From NCBI GenBank assembly GCA_945893365.1, contig CAMDED010000002.1:62001-126000 (forward strand): 64,000 nt of DNA. Reading direction: 5' to 3'. This DNA is from Candidatus Sulfopaludibacter sp. SbA3 (GTDB taxonomy: Bacteria > Acidobacteriota > Terriglobia > Bryobacterales > Bryobacteraceae). Of the stretch, positions 34,020 through 43,049 are shown piece by piece. A model generated the notes under the pieces. It did no database searches. It had not been told where the DNA came from and saw only the letters and a program-made list of their open reading frames with translations. Position numbers and translations under genes: made by a program. The first letter of the stretch is position 1, and each line of letters begins with the position of its first letter.

Positions 34020-35240
34020 ATGCGAAGCTGGATGAAAAGTGCGCTGGGTAAACTGACGCGGCGGCAGTTGTTCCAGGCCGGGGCGGCGGCGGGGATGGCG
34101 AGTCAATTACAAGCGCGGCAGAGGACGCTTTACGAGGACAGCATCTATCAGCGTCTGCTCGGCGTCAAACCCATCCTCACGTGCCGCGGCCATACGACAG
34201 CCTTCGGCGGGTCGCTGATGCCCGAGCCCGTGCTGCGCGCCATGCAGGAGGCGAACGACGTCTTCGTCGACATGCAGGAATTGCAGGCGGCGTGCGGGAA
34301 GAGGATCGCGGCCATCATGAAGACCGAATCGGCCATGGTCAGCGCGGGCTCCTTTTCCGCGATGCTCCTCGGTTGCGCCGCGTGCCTCACCGGCAAGGAC
34401 GGAGCGAGGATTGTAGCGCTCCCGCACCCAACCTGGCCCAAACGCGAAGTTCTCATCCAAAAAGCTCACCGCATCCTCTATGACCGCGCCTATCGAGCCG
34501 CCGGCGCTACCGTCCGCGAGTTCGAAACGAAGGCACAGCTTGAGCGCGCGATTGGGGAAAACACGGCGATGCTCGCCGCACTTGCCAGTACGGAGCAGAG
34601 TCCCAACCCCGCTGTCATGACGGTTCAGGACTACATCGACCTCGGCAAGAAGCATAACGTGCCGGTGCTGGTCGACGCCGCTTCCGAGCTCCCCCCGGCT
34701 TCGAATCTCAACCGCTGGACCGGAGCCGATCTCGTCGTCTTCAGCGGCGGGAAGGGCATCCTCGGACCGCAGTCCTCCGGCATTCTCGCCGGGCGCAAGG
34801 ACCTCATCGATGCGGCAGTGCTCAACGGGTCGCCGAATGCCAACATCGGCCGCGGCATGAAGGTGGGCAAGGAGGAGATGGTGGGCCTTGTCGTCGCGCT
34901 CGAGCTCTACGCGGCGCGCGACCACGTAACCATTCAGGAGAGCTGGAACAAGAAGGCCCAATACATGGCCGCTCAGCTCCAGGGCATCCGCGGCTTCAAG
35001 GCTGCCTATCGGCTCAACAAGCAGGACTTTGGCGAAGTTCGCATCGATTGGGATCGCGCCGTCATTCCTCTCACCGGAAAGGAAGCCGCGCGCAAGCTCT
35101 TCCAGGGTGAACCGCGCATGATGTACTACGACGACGACGAAGGCGGCATCCTGCAGACGCGCTCCATGAAAGACGGCGATGAAATATTGGCCGCGCGGCG
35201 TCTCCGCGAGTTCTTTACCACCGAGGGCCGCAAGGCTTGA
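34020..35240 (+). CDS. Tat-exported SelA-like PLP-dependent enzyme
   Basis: 406 residues from ATG 34020, which has AAGGAG about 9 bases upstream; the open frame begins earlier (33837) but without a signal. A twin-arginine signal (TRRQLFQAGAAAGMAS, Arg14-Arg15) is followed by the SelA/YhfS-type fold: LTCRGHTTAFGG, VDMQELQAACGKRIA, PVLVDAASELPP with Asp219, and DLVVFSGGKGILGPQSSG with the PLP lysine Lys245. The family includes D-glucosaminate-6-phosphate ammonia-lyase and other lyases as well as selenocysteine synthase; lack of a selenium context and export argue against SelA function. Upstream of a CehA-type gene on the same strand. Confidence 0.85.
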   Translation: MRSWMKSALGKLTRRQLFQAGAAAGMASQLQARQRTLYEDSIYQRLLGVKPILTCRGHTTAFGGSLMPEPVLRAMQEANDVFVDMQELQAACGKRIAAIMKTESAMVSAGSFSAMLLGCAACLTGKDGARIVALPHPTWPKREVLIQKAHRILYDRAYRAAGATVREFETKAQLERAIGENTAMLAALASTEQSPNPAVMTVQDYIDLGKKHNVPVLVDAASELPPASNLNRWTGADLVVFSGGKGILGPQSSGILAGRKDLIDAAVLNGSPNANIGRGMKVGKEEMVGLVVALELYAARDHVTIQESWNKKAQYMAAQLQGIRGFKAAYRLNKQDFGEVRIDWDRAVIPLTGKEAARKLFQGEPRMMYYDDDEGGILQTRSMKDGDEILAARRLREFFTTEGRKA

Positions 35241-35273
35241 GATTGAAACAGCAGTTGCAATTGGCAGCCGGTG

Positions 35274-35352
35274 GTGGGGCAGGCGATCGTCTTCTGTCGC
35301 CTGCCTGCTACCGCGCACTTAGCAGGCCACAAACGGCGATGGCCTGCCCCAC
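35274..35352. repeat. Nested inverted repeat between SelA-like and CehA-type genes
   Basis: GTGGGGCAGGC (35274-35284) and its exact complement GCCTGCCCCAC (35342-35352) bracket a second pair, GCCTGCT/AGCAGGC, inside. The 79-base structure can fold as a cruciform or a branched hairpin. It looks like a REP/BIME-type element or a small non-autonomous repeat; no copy elsewhere in the window was noticed. Confidence 0.6.
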
Positions 35353-35400
35353 TGCGGTTCCATCGGCAAATCTGGAACAGCTATTTCCCGACGAGCCCTA

Positions 35401-37863
35401 ATGAAGCTCGCCCTCCTCCTCCTCATCGCCGCCGTCAGCCTTCACGCGCAGAGCCAGCGCCGCGTCTTTTCCCGTATCATGACGGGCGAACCCTACACGC
35501 TCGAATGCTACCTGCCGCAGATCACCAACGGTCCGAACTTCCCTTCCTGGTCGCCGGACGGCAAGGAACTGGTCTTCGCCATGAAGGGCTCCATCTGGCG
35601 GATGAAGCCCGGTGAAACCACGGCGCACGAATTGACCACCGATCGCGGTTACGCGTCCATGCCGTCCTGGTCCCCGGACGGAAACTGGATCGCCTACACC
35701 TCGGACCTCGACGAGACGATTCATCTGAAACTGCTCAACCTGCGCGACGGGACCACGCGTCAGCTCACCACGGGGAACTCCATCAACGTGGAACCGGAGT
35801 GGTCGCCGGACGGCGCGAGGCTCGCTTATGTTTCGACGTATCCGAACGGCAACTACAACATCGTCGTGATGCCTTTCAACTCCGGCGTCCCCGGCGCGGC
35901 CGCGATGATCACGAATGATTTCGAACTCAAGCCGCCCACGGTCTATTACGGCAAATGGGCGCTGCACATTCACCCCACCTGGACGCGGGATGGAAAGGAT
36001 CTGATCCTCGTCTCCAATCGCGATAACAAACATGGATCGGGCGGCTTCTATCGCATGCGCGCCGAGCCGGGCGCGCCGCTTAAGCGATTCCACTACGAAG
36101 AAACCACCTGGAAAGCCCGCCCTACTCTCTCGCCCGACGGTGCGAAGCTCGTCTACAGTTCTTACCTCGGCGGCCAGTGGCAGCAGCTCTGGGCCATGCC
36201 CCCCAAAGGCGGCGACGCCTTTCCGCTCACTTATGGCGACTTCGACCGCACCACTCCACGCTGGTCTCCGGATGGCGGCCGTATCGCTTTCATCTCAAAT
36301 CAGACCGGTGAAACGAGTCTCTGGCTGTGGCACTGGTTCGGCGGAAAAATGGAGCAGGTCAAAGTCGAAAAACTCGTATACGAGCGGCCGATGGGCAAGC
36401 TGCATGTGCGCGTGCTCGATGGCGCGACGGCGAAGCCTCTCCGAGCGCGCGTGTATCTGAACGCCGCCGACGACCGCGCCTACGCTCCCACGGAAAGCTG
36501 GTTTCGCGCCGACTGGCTGATGTTCGATCATATGGATCAAAGCGAATATCACTACTTCCATACCAGCGGCGATTTCGAAATCGACTTGCCGCCTGGAAAG
36601 GTCAAGCTCGCCGTGTCGCGCGGCTTCGAGTACACGCCGGTTGAGGTTGAGGCCAACGTCGCCCGAAATGCGCGCACGGATGTCACCGTCCGCCTCAAGC
36701 GCCTCGACAACTTCTCCGCGCGCGGCTGGTGGGATGGCGACAATCACTTCCACATGAACTATGCCGGCGTTTACTTCAACACGCCGCGCCGCCTGATGGA
36801 GCAGGCTGAGGCCGAGGATATCCACGTCCTGAACAATCTGATCTGCAACAAGGAGCAGCGCATCCCCGACGTCGCCCACTTCACGGGCAAGCCGGACCCG
36901 GTCTCGACGGCTACCCGGCTTCTATTTCACAGCCAGGAATATCACCCGCCCTTCTGGGGCCACGCCACATTCCTGAATCTCAAGCAGCATCTGGTAATGC
37001 CGGACTACGTCGGCTACCAGAACACGGTGGTCGACAGCATTTATCCGTCGAACTCTACGGCGTTTCGCATCGCGCGCGATCAGGGCGGGCTCGCCGGCTA
37101 CGCCCACGGCGCGGGACCGCACTTTCCCGTGGACCTCGCGACGGACAATGTCGACTTCGTCGAGGTCAACGCCATCAGCGGCATGGAGCCGCTTTATCGC
37201 GCCTGGAATTGCGGCTATCGCGTGGTCGCATCCGCCGGCGAGGATGCATTCCCCAACTTCTACCGCAGCTACATCCTCGGTTCGAATCGCGTCTACGTCC
37301 GCTCCGGAGCCAAACTCGACTACGACAAGTGGACCGCCGATTTCCGCGCGGGCCGCTCCTTCGTTACCTCGGGTCCGTTGGTTCTGCTGAAGGTCAACGG
37401 GCGCGAACCGGGCGACGAAATTAAACTTCCCGCGGGCAGGCACGCCGTCAAAGTCAGCGTGGAAGTTGCGTCGATAAATCCGATCGAGACGATTGAGATC
37501 ATGCACAACGGCAAGCCCGTTCACGCGCACAAGGGTAGCGGAAATCGCGAGACCGTTTCGCGCGAAATCGAGGTTTCGGGCAGCGGATGGATCTCGGCGC
37601 AGGTTCGCGCGAAGCCCGGCCGCGACCCCATTCGCCGCCCCTTCCCCTTCGCCGCCACAATGCCGGTCTGGATCACGGTGGACGGCAAGGCCGTGCGCTC
37701 GCGCGAGGATGCCGAATATTTCGCAAAGTCGATGGACCGGACGCTGGAGCGCGCCATGTCCAGCGGATCGTTCAACAACGAGCGGGAGCGCGGAGAAACG
37801 CGCAAACTTTATGAGGAGGCGAAAGCCAGGATGATGCAACGCGCAGCCGAGGCCGGACAATGA
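35401..37863 (+). CDS. Secreted PD40-propeller CehA/McbA-type metallohydrolase
   Basis: 820 residues, signal peptide KLALLLLIAAVSLHAQ. Same architecture as the protein at 24387-26894: PD40 repeats (FPSWSPDGKELVFAMKGSIW, MPSWSPDGNWIAYTSD, EPEWSPDGARLAYVST, TPRWSPDGGRIAFISN), a beta-sandwich and a PHP/CehA-type domain with GWWDGDNHFHMNYAG (HxH at 449-451), FHSQEYHPPFWGHA, GGLAGYAHG and VVASAGEDAFPN. It overlaps the following PD40 gene as ATGA. No clear RBS; the ATG follows the nested inverted repeat by ~50 bases. Hydrolase of unknown substrate, probably periplasmic. Confidence 0.85.
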   Translation: MKLALLLLIAAVSLHAQSQRRVFSRIMTGEPYTLECYLPQITNGPNFPSWSPDGKELVFAMKGSIWRMKPGETTAHELTTDRGYASMPSWSPDGNWIAYTSDLDETIHLKLLNLRDGTTRQLTTGNSINVEPEWSPDGARLAYVSTYPNGNYNIVVMPFNSGVPGAAAMITNDFELKPPTVYYGKWALHIHPTWTRDGKDLILVSNRDNKHGSGGFYRMRAEPGAPLKRFHYEETTWKARPTLSPDGAKLVYSSYLGGQWQQLWAMPPKGGDAFPLTYGDFDRTTPRWSPDGGRIAFISNQTGETSLWLWHWFGGKMEQVKVEKLVYERPMGKLHVRVLDGATAKPLRARVYLNAADDRAYAPTESWFRADWLMFDHMDQSEYHYFHTSGDFEIDLPPGKVKLAVSRGFEYTPVEVEANVARNARTDVTVRLKRLDNFSARGWWDGDNHFHMNYAGVYFNTPRRLMEQAEAEDIHVLNNLICNKEQRIPDVAHFTGKPDPVSTATRLLFHSQEYHPPFWGHATFLNLKQHLVMPDYVGYQNTVVDSIYPSNSTAFRIARDQGGLAGYAHGAGPHFPVDLATDNVDFVEVNAISGMEPLYRAWNCGYRVVASAGEDAFPNFYRSYILGSNRVYVRSGAKLDYDKWTADFRAGRSFVTSGPLVLLKVNGREPGDEIKLPAGRHAVKVSVEVASINPIETIEIMHNGKPVHAHKGSGNRETVSREIEVSGSGWISAQVRAKPGRDPIRRPFPFAATMPVWITVDGKAVRSREDAEYFAKSMDRTLERAMSSGSFNNERERGETRKLYEEAKARMMQRAAEAGQ

Positions 37864-38789
37864 GGACCGTACTTCCGTTTCTTTTCGCCGCCGTCTGCTA
37901 TGCGCAGCAGCCCACGCCGGAGGAGATGCCTCAGGAAATGGTGTGGGTCGATCGCTCGGGCAAGATTCTCGGGCGCGTCGGGGCCACGCAAATGTCCATG
38001 TACTTCCCGGAGATTTCGCCCGATGGAAAGTCCATTGCGGTCTCGGCGCGCGACGGCGAAGTCAATGACCGCGACATCTGGATTCACGATGTGGCGTCTG
38101 GGGTGAAACGCGTGGTCGCGCCCGCGAAGGGCAACGACAACTTTCCCGTCTGGTCGCCCACGGGCAAACAGATCATGTTCACGTCAAGCCGTCTGCGCGA
38201 CTACGAGCTTTACCGCAAGGACCTGGACCCGGACAAACCCGAAGTCCCGATCTACAAAGCGCCGGACGCCCAATATCCGCGTTCCTGGTCGCCGACCGGC
38301 CGCTGGCTTCTGTTCACCCACGCCGAAAAGAAGCGCGACGTTTTTCTCTGGCAGATTGGTGAAGGCGAGCCCATCGATATTTTCGGCTACCAGAACGCCT
38401 GGACCGAGGGCGCGCGCTTTTCCCCAAACGGCCTGTTCATCGCGTATGTCTCAAATGCCGACGGCCCGTTCGAAGTCTACGTCTCGCCCACGCGCGAACC
38501 GGGCAAGAAATGGAAGGTTTCGCGGCCGCTTTCGAACGGCTGGGCGGGCGGCGGCGGCCAGGTCCGGTGGCGGGCGGACGGCAAGGAGCTCTTCTACATG
38601 ATGGGGAACGACACGTTGCTTTCGGTCGAGGTGAACACGCAGGGCGAATTCACTCAAGGCCAGCCGAAGCGCCTCTTCTCGCTCCCGGGGATGAAGGGAA
38701 ATTTTCCCGAGGAATCGCCTTGGATCGCAAAGTATGATGTGAGCGCCGATGGGCAGCGCTTTGTGTTCGTGCGCAAGGCTGTGCAGTAA
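37860..38789 (+). CDS. Secreted PD40/TolB-like beta-propeller protein
   Basis: 309 residues, signal peptide RTVLPFLFAAVCYA. PD40 blades are visible: FPEISPDGKSIAVSARDGE, FPVWSPTGKQIMFTSSR, PRSWSPTGRWLLFTHA, GARFSPNGLFIAYVSN, YDVSADGQRFVFVRKA. In many acidobacterial proteins this module sits behind a Ser/Thr kinase domain; here it is free-standing and exported. Translation is coupled (ATGA) to the CehA-type gene, implying a shared periplasmic role. A decayed partial copy of its 3' half lies at 40687-40995. Confidence 0.8.
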   Translation: MRTVLPFLFAAVCYAQQPTPEEMPQEMVWVDRSGKILGRVGATQMSMYFPEISPDGKSIAVSARDGEVNDRDIWIHDVASGVKRVVAPAKGNDNFPVWSPTGKQIMFTSSRLRDYELYRKDLDPDKPEVPIYKAPDAQYPRSWSPTGRWLLFTHAEKKRDVFLWQIGEGEPIDIFGYQNAWTEGARFSPNGLFIAYVSNADGPFEVYVSPTREPGKKWKVSRPLSNGWAGGGGQVRWRADGKELFYMMGNDTLLSVEVNTQGEFTQGQPKRLFSLPGMKGNFPEESPWIAKYDVSADGQRFVFVRKAVQ

Positions 38790-38818
38790 AGGCCGCGACG
38801 CTCGGTGCATACGAGGTT

Positions 38819-38840
38819 CTATTTCCAACCTATTTCCAAC
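38819..38840. repeat. 11-bp perfect tandem duplication
   Basis: CTATTTCCAAC occurs twice in direct succession (38819-38829, 38830-38840). The second copy includes the stop codon of the minus-strand kinase gene, so the kinase effectively has a duplicated stop/terminal codon block. Confidence 0.9.
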
Positions 38841-39933
38841 CGGGTCGCCGGTCGACCTTTGAAAACGACTGCACGTTGCCGCAGTAATTGCAGGCCAGCG
38901 CCTCGCCTCCTCCGGCATCGGAAATGAAATCGGTGTATTCACCGCGGCAGCAGATCCGGCATCTGATAGGGCCGTGAATGGGAAGTTGGCCACCCTGCCT
39001 TAGAGCGCGGATAACGATGTCGATGAGTTTGAGCAGTTCGCCGGCATTTGGCAGGCATTGAACCTCGTCCTCAACGATGCACTTATCAAGTATCTCCCGC
39101 CCCCATTTGATTGACGCGTCGTCAGGAAACATCTGTTCGATCTCGAACTCAGGCTTATGGAGGTACCAGAGCCGAAGTTTCTCTCTTCCGGACACCATAG
39201 CCCAGAGAAGTTTCCCAAGGCTGAACACATCGAACGTCGGCTTGACGTCGTCGAGCTTCATTCCCAGTGCCCAACCCGGCATCCAATCGCGGCTCCCGAC
39301 GTTTTCGTAGGTATCGGTTACGCGGCCCGACCGATCGTCCATTTGCACGACGAGCCCAAAGTCGCCAAGAACAAGCCGATCGTCGCTGGCAACAAAAACA
39401 TTGTCCGGTTTGATGTCGCGATGTACATACCCATCCTTGTGCAACGTGGCGACGGCGTCGACGATAGGACGGATTGCACGCAACGATGCGAGGAGGTCGC
39501 CCTTGGTTCGACCCAAGCTCCCTGCGAGCGTTGCTGGATAGTAGTCCATTACGAACCATCCCTCGTCGATCTTGTGATCGACAATGTTTATGAGTGACGG
39601 ATGTTTGACCTTCTCCAGAGTGGCAACCTCATTCTTCAGCCGCTGAAGTGCCTTGGTTCGCGTTCCGTCGTCCTTGGAGGGACGGAGCACTTTGACCGCA
39701 AACTTCTTCGCGATGGCTTCCTTGCAAAACTCACGTATGAGATCGAATATCTTTTCGGCGCTCGCCACCGCGGATACAAGATTTCTTTCACTGGTGGCAT
39801 CACGGAGCGATTTGCCAAAGCTCTGCGCCAAATCGGGGCGAGTCAACGCGTCGTTCTTCTGTCGCGCAAGGTAAACCATTCCCTGACCACCCGAGCCAAG
39901 TTCTTCTAACGCTTCCCAAGATCCGTAGAACAT
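38830..39933 (-). CDS. Ser/Thr protein kinase with C-terminal zinc ribbon
   Basis: 367 residues from ATG 39933. Kinase motifs: ELGSGGQGMVYLA (P-loop, residues 11-23), FAVKVL with Lys81, YVHRDIKPDNVF (171-178) and LGDFGLVV (191-193). About 45 extra residues (NDALTRPDLAQSFGKSLRDA...) are inserted between the P-loop strand and the VAIK-like lysine. Residues ~320-355 form a zinc ribbon, CRICC...CNYCGN. There is no transmembrane helix or propeller, unlike most acidobacterial kinases, so it is cytoplasmic. A TACAAT box ends 8 bases before the ATG, indicating a leaderless mRNA. Monocistronic. Confidence 0.88.
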   Translation of the reverse strand: MFYGSWEALEELGSGGQGMVYLARQKNDALTRPDLAQSFGKSLRDATSERNLVSAVASAEKIFDLIREFCKEAIAKKFAVKVLRPSKDDGTRTKALQRLKNEVATLEKVKHPSLINIVDHKIDEGWFVMDYYPATLAGSLGRTKGDLLASLRAIRPIVDAVATLHKDGYVHRDIKPDNVFVASDDRLVLGDFGLVVQMDDRSGRVTDTYENVGSRDWMPGWALGMKLDDVKPTFDVFSLGKLLWAMVSGREKLRLWYLHKPEFEIEQMFPDDASIKWGREILDKCIVEDEVQCLPNAGELLKLIDIVIRALRQGGQLPIHGPIRCRICCRGEYTDFISDAGGGEALACNYCGNVQSFSKVDRRPGWK

Positions 39934-39941
39934 ATGAAGAG

Positions 39942-39947
39942 ATTGTA
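39942..39947 (-). promoter_or_regulatory. Putative -10 box of the kinase gene (leaderless)
   Basis: Minus-strand TACAAT, eight bases from the kinase ATG at 39933. No good -35 is seen at 16-18 bases. The spacing would place the transcript start at or next to the start codon. Confidence 0.4.
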
Positions 39948-40686
39948 ACCGGTGGCCACGGTCATACCTGAATCCGCCGTGAAGCGGTTTTTTCAGAGGC
40001 GGACAGGCCTCGGAGCCCCACGCCTCTGCTCCGGGACATCGAACGTCGTACATCAGCCGCCCCCACCGATCCTTTCGCGTTCACTTCTCGTTTTCGGGCC
40101 ATGCGCAGCGGGGCCACGGCGCGGTCACACTTTTTGAAACATTTTTTTCGGCCCGTTTTCAACGAGTTGCAGCCCTCCCCGGCTCAACGCCGTTTTTCCG
40201 TGCTGTAGACTTCGAATCGAGGGTGGCTTCCGCACCGGAGTCCGCCCCGATGAACAATTCCCGGCCGGGAGTCATCGCCTTTTGCAGTACGGTGTGCTTC
40301 CACTCCGGAACCCGTGAACGGTTTGCCTATCCACTTAACTTTGGACGGACGGAGTGACTCAGGCATCGATGCCCGGAAGAGGTTCAAGCGTGGGATAAGC
40401 GGCGGCGGGTAACCATTCCGGCCCGGTACGCGATGACCCCATTTTGTTTGGACCGGATACCAAGAGCCCGCCCGCGAGTTTCGAACGAGACCAGCGGGCG
40501 GGCGAAGGCGAAAGTATTTTTCCATTTCTTTTCTTAAGGCCGTAGTGCGTCCGTTCCCCCTTTTCTCCCCGAGGCGATCATCACGAAAAACCCGCACGCC
40601 GAATCCCTGTCCGGATTGAGTTGGAAGCCTTCCGATACCGAGCGATCGCTGCGGACTCTGCGCGAGTACGCGGAACGGGACCCAAA
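39948..40686. other. Gene-poor region
   Basis: About 740 bases between the kinase promoter and the decayed PD40 copy. Several open frames are present but none shows recognisable motifs, codon pattern or RBS. A frame near 40616-40690 (SWKPSDTERSLRTLREYAER) reads like protein and may be a further remnant. No RNA gene was identified. Confidence 0.4.
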
Positions 40687-40995
40687 GGTCGCCGACCGGC
40701 CGCTGGCTGCCATTCACTCACGCCGAAAGGAAGTGCGACCGAGGGCGTGCGTTTCTCCCCAAACGGCCTGCTCATCGCGTATGTCTCAAATGCCGACGGC
40801 CCGTTCGAAGTCTACGTCTCGCCCACGCGGGAACCGGACGGGAAATGGAAGGTTTCGCGACCGCTCTCGAACGGCTGGGCGGGCGGACGGCAAGGAGCTC
40901 TTCTACATGATGGACACGTTGCTTTCGGTCGAGGTGAACACGAGGACGAATTCACTCAAGGCCGGCCCAAGCGCCTGTTCTCGCTTCCGGGGATG
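40687..40995 (+). pseudogene. Decayed partial copy of the PD40 gene at 37860-38789
   Basis: Very similar at nucleotide level to 38287-38700 but with at least three internal deletions: ~62 bp (38340-38402), ~26 bp between GGGCGG direct repeats, and ~6 bp near CATGATGG. Protein blocks such as FSPNGLLIAYVSNADGPFEV and QGRPKRLFSLPGM-like sequence are preserved in shifted frames. Similarity begins at GGTCGCCGACCGG and ends after CCGGGGATG. Confidence 0.85.
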
Positions 40996-41089
40996 TGCGA
41001 TCCCTCGCGCGCGGGAGCGAGCGCATTACACGAGCCCGAAGCGATGCATGCACCGTTCGGCCGTCGATGGACTGCGGACGGATGACGCT

Positions 41090-41860
41090 TTAGACCCCGT
41101 GGACCGGGACGTGCGAAAAAATCGCCGCGGCGGTCCGTTTCAAACGCGCCGCCAGTTCGTCGAGCGCGTTGATCGGAATCTGCGTCGTGGTGCCCGTGAC
41201 CGACAGCGCGGCAGCGAAGCTTCCAGTCGGATGGAAGACAGGCACCGCCACGCAGCGGACCGCAAGTTCCTCTTCCTCGTCGTCCACGGCGTACCCCAGC
41301 TTGCGGACTCGGGCGACCTCCCTCTGCAGCGCCCTGGGCGAACTGATCGTATTGCGCGTGTACCGGATGTAGACCTGCTTCGCCAGCATCCGCTCCACCA
41401 ATTCAGCCGGGCCGTACGCCAGGATTACCTTTCCGACGCCGGTGCAGTGAAGATCCATCCTGCGCCCCACGTACGTGTCGATCTTGATCATTCCCGGGGC
41501 TTCCACTTTCTGGATGTAGACGCCCTGGTCGCCGTCCGGTATCGCCAGATGCGCCGGCAGGTGGAGGTCGTTCACGAGCACGCGCATTTGCGGCAGCGCG
41601 ACCTTCGACACCGACATGTTCTTCATCATGCCCAAGCCCAGGCCGTAGGCCTTCAACCCGAGCGTGTAGTTCAACGTGTCGGGCCGCTTCTCCACGTAGC
41701 CCAATCGCTCGAGCGTCAGGATGATCACGTGCGCGGAGCTTTTGGGGATATTCAGCTTACGGCTGATCTCGGAGATATTCTGGCCGCGCCGCGAACTATC
41801 CAGGTGCTCGAGAATCGCCAGGGAGCGCTCGACGGCGGTGGCGTTGGGAACGGCGGACAT
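41090..41860 (-). CDS. IclR-family transcriptional regulator
   Basis: 256 residues from ATG 41860; an upstream in-frame ATG (41899) is possible. The N-terminal winged helix is clear (AVERSLAILEHLD, NISEISRKLNIPKSSAHVIILTLERLGYV), followed by the IclR ligand-binding domain (IPDGDQGVYIQKVEAPGMI, LHCTGVGKVILAYGP, YAVDDEEEELAVRCVAVPV, AALSVTGTTTQI). IclR regulators usually control the adjacent divergent catabolic operon in response to its substrate or an intermediate; here that is the operon from 42018. An 18-bp palindrome between them is a candidate operator. Confidence 0.93.
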   Translation of the reverse strand: MSAVPNATAVERSLAILEHLDSSRRGQNISEISRKLNIPKSSAHVIILTLERLGYVEKRPDTLNYTLGLKAYGLGLGMMKNMSVSKVALPQMRVLVNDLHLPAHLAIPDGDQGVYIQKVEAPGMIKIDTYVGRRMDLHCTGVGKVILAYGPAELVERMLAKQVYIRYTRNTISSPRALQREVARVRKLGYAVDDEEEELAVRCVAVPVFHPTGSFAAALSVTGTTTQIPINALDELAARLKRTAAAIFSHVPVHGV

Positions 41861-41929
41861 CGGCATCCAGTATTCTGAACTGAGAGGGCTCATTCCCACA
41901 AGGCGTGAGAGACCGTCGCGGGAGCCATA

Positions 41930-41947
41930 CGTCCAGAATCGTGGACG
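41930..41947. promoter_or_regulatory. Candidate IclR operator palindrome
   Basis: CGTCCA-GAATCG-TGGACG: two perfect 6-bp arms with a 6-bp centre, about 70 bases from each divergent start. The size and symmetry suit an IclR-type dimer site. No direct proof. Confidence 0.45.
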
Positions 41948-42017
41948 AAATCAGGCGGCGCCGCTTGACCGCGAGGAAGGGCGGTTCCTAGGCTGAAACT
42001 AACGCCTCCGCGCCGCC

Positions 42018-43049
42018 ATGCCCACCGTCATTTACGACCCCGCCTCCATCGACTTCGACAGACCGGGCAAACATCATTACCAGGTTGCGTTTCATCTCGA
42101 CGGCGCCTGGGGTTACTCGCTGGTTCCGCTGACGGTCGTTAACGGGCTGCGCGGCGCAAACAACAACTCCGTCATATGTTTTGGCGGCACGCATGGGAAC
42201 GAATACGAAGGACAGATCGCGGTGAAGCGGCTGTGCGCGGATCTGGACCCGGAGCGGCTCGCGGGCCGCGTGGTGCTGATGCCCCAGCTAAGCGAAAGCG
42301 CCTGTGTCGCGAACACGCGCATCTCTCCGCTTGACGGCGTGAACATGAACCGGGCTTTTCCAGGCAATCCGCGAGGCACGATCTCCGCGCGCATTGCGCA
42401 TTTCGTGAAGACGCGGGTGTTTCCGCTGGGAAGGATCGTACTCGATCTCCATTCGGGCGGCAAGGAGGGCGCGTTTCCGGTCTGCACCTCCTTCCATCCC
42501 ATTCCGGACGCGGCGCAACAAGCGGAGATCGCGGCGGTGTCGCGGCTGTTCGACACGCCGTTCGTGTTCATCTACTCAAGCGCCATGGCGTCCGGCCTGC
42601 TGACCGACGAGGCGGAGGCGGAAGGAAAGATCTCGATCGGCGGCGAGTTCGGAGGCGGCGAGACCACCAGCCGCCATGGCGTCCGGCACGCCTATGAGGG
42701 CATACTCAACGTTCTGCGCCGGTACGCCCTGCTGGAAGGAGCCGTGACCCAGGTAAGGCCGGCCGGGTCGCCTGAGCCTAAGCTCATTCGAGCCGCCGAG
42801 CTCGACGCTTATATTCCGTGTCCGCGCGACGGGGTCTGGGAGCCCGTGACCGAGCCGGGCGACGCCGTGGCTGCCGGACAAATTCTGGGGCGTCTGCATG
42901 ACTTCGCCGATCACAGCTCCGCCGCGCTCGAAGTTCGCTCGCCGCGCGATGGATATCTCGCCATGATGCACCTGAGCGCGCGCCCGCTGAAGGGACAGAC
43001 TTTGTTCGTGATCGCCGCGGAAGCGTCCTGGAGCGAGGTGGCGGCTTGA
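42018..43049 (+). CDS. Succinylglutamate desuccinylase/aspartoacylase-family deacylase
   Basis: 343 residues. A zinc carboxypeptidase-like fold: CFGGTHGNEYEGQ (His59, Glu62), LSESACVANTRISPLDGVNMNR and VLDLHSGGKEGAF (His145) supply the metal site, with GGEFGGGETTSRHGVRHA downstream; the C-terminal ~70 residues form a lipoyl-like beta barrel (PVTEPGDAVAAGQILG). The group includes AstE, AspA and N-acetyl-diaminobutyrate deacetylase DoeB, all of which release an acyl group from an N-acyl amino acid. The exact substrate is open. First gene of an operon under the divergent IclR gene; its stop overlaps the next start (TTGA). Confidence 0.88.
   Translation: MPTVIYDPASIDFDRPGKHHYQVAFHLDGAWGYSLVPLTVVNGLRGANNNSVICFGGTHGNEYEGQIAVKRLCADLDPERLAGRVVLMPQLSESACVANTRISPLDGVNMNRAFPGNPRGTISARIAHFVKTRVFPLGRIVLDLHSGGKEGAFPVCTSFHPIPDAAQQAEIAAVSRLFDTPFVFIYSSAMASGLLTDEAEAEGKISIGGEFGGGETTSRHGVRHAYEGILNVLRRYALLEGAVTQVRPAGSPEPKLIRAAELDAYIPCPRDGVWEPVTEPGDAVAAGQILGRLHDFADHSSAALEVRSPRDGYLAMMHLSARPLKGQTLFVIAAEASWSEVAA

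Noticed and set aside
40184-40717. A 177-codon minus-strand frame
   Set aside because: Arginine/glycine-rich with no motif, no RBS and overlaps the start of the decayed PD40 copy; treated as chance.
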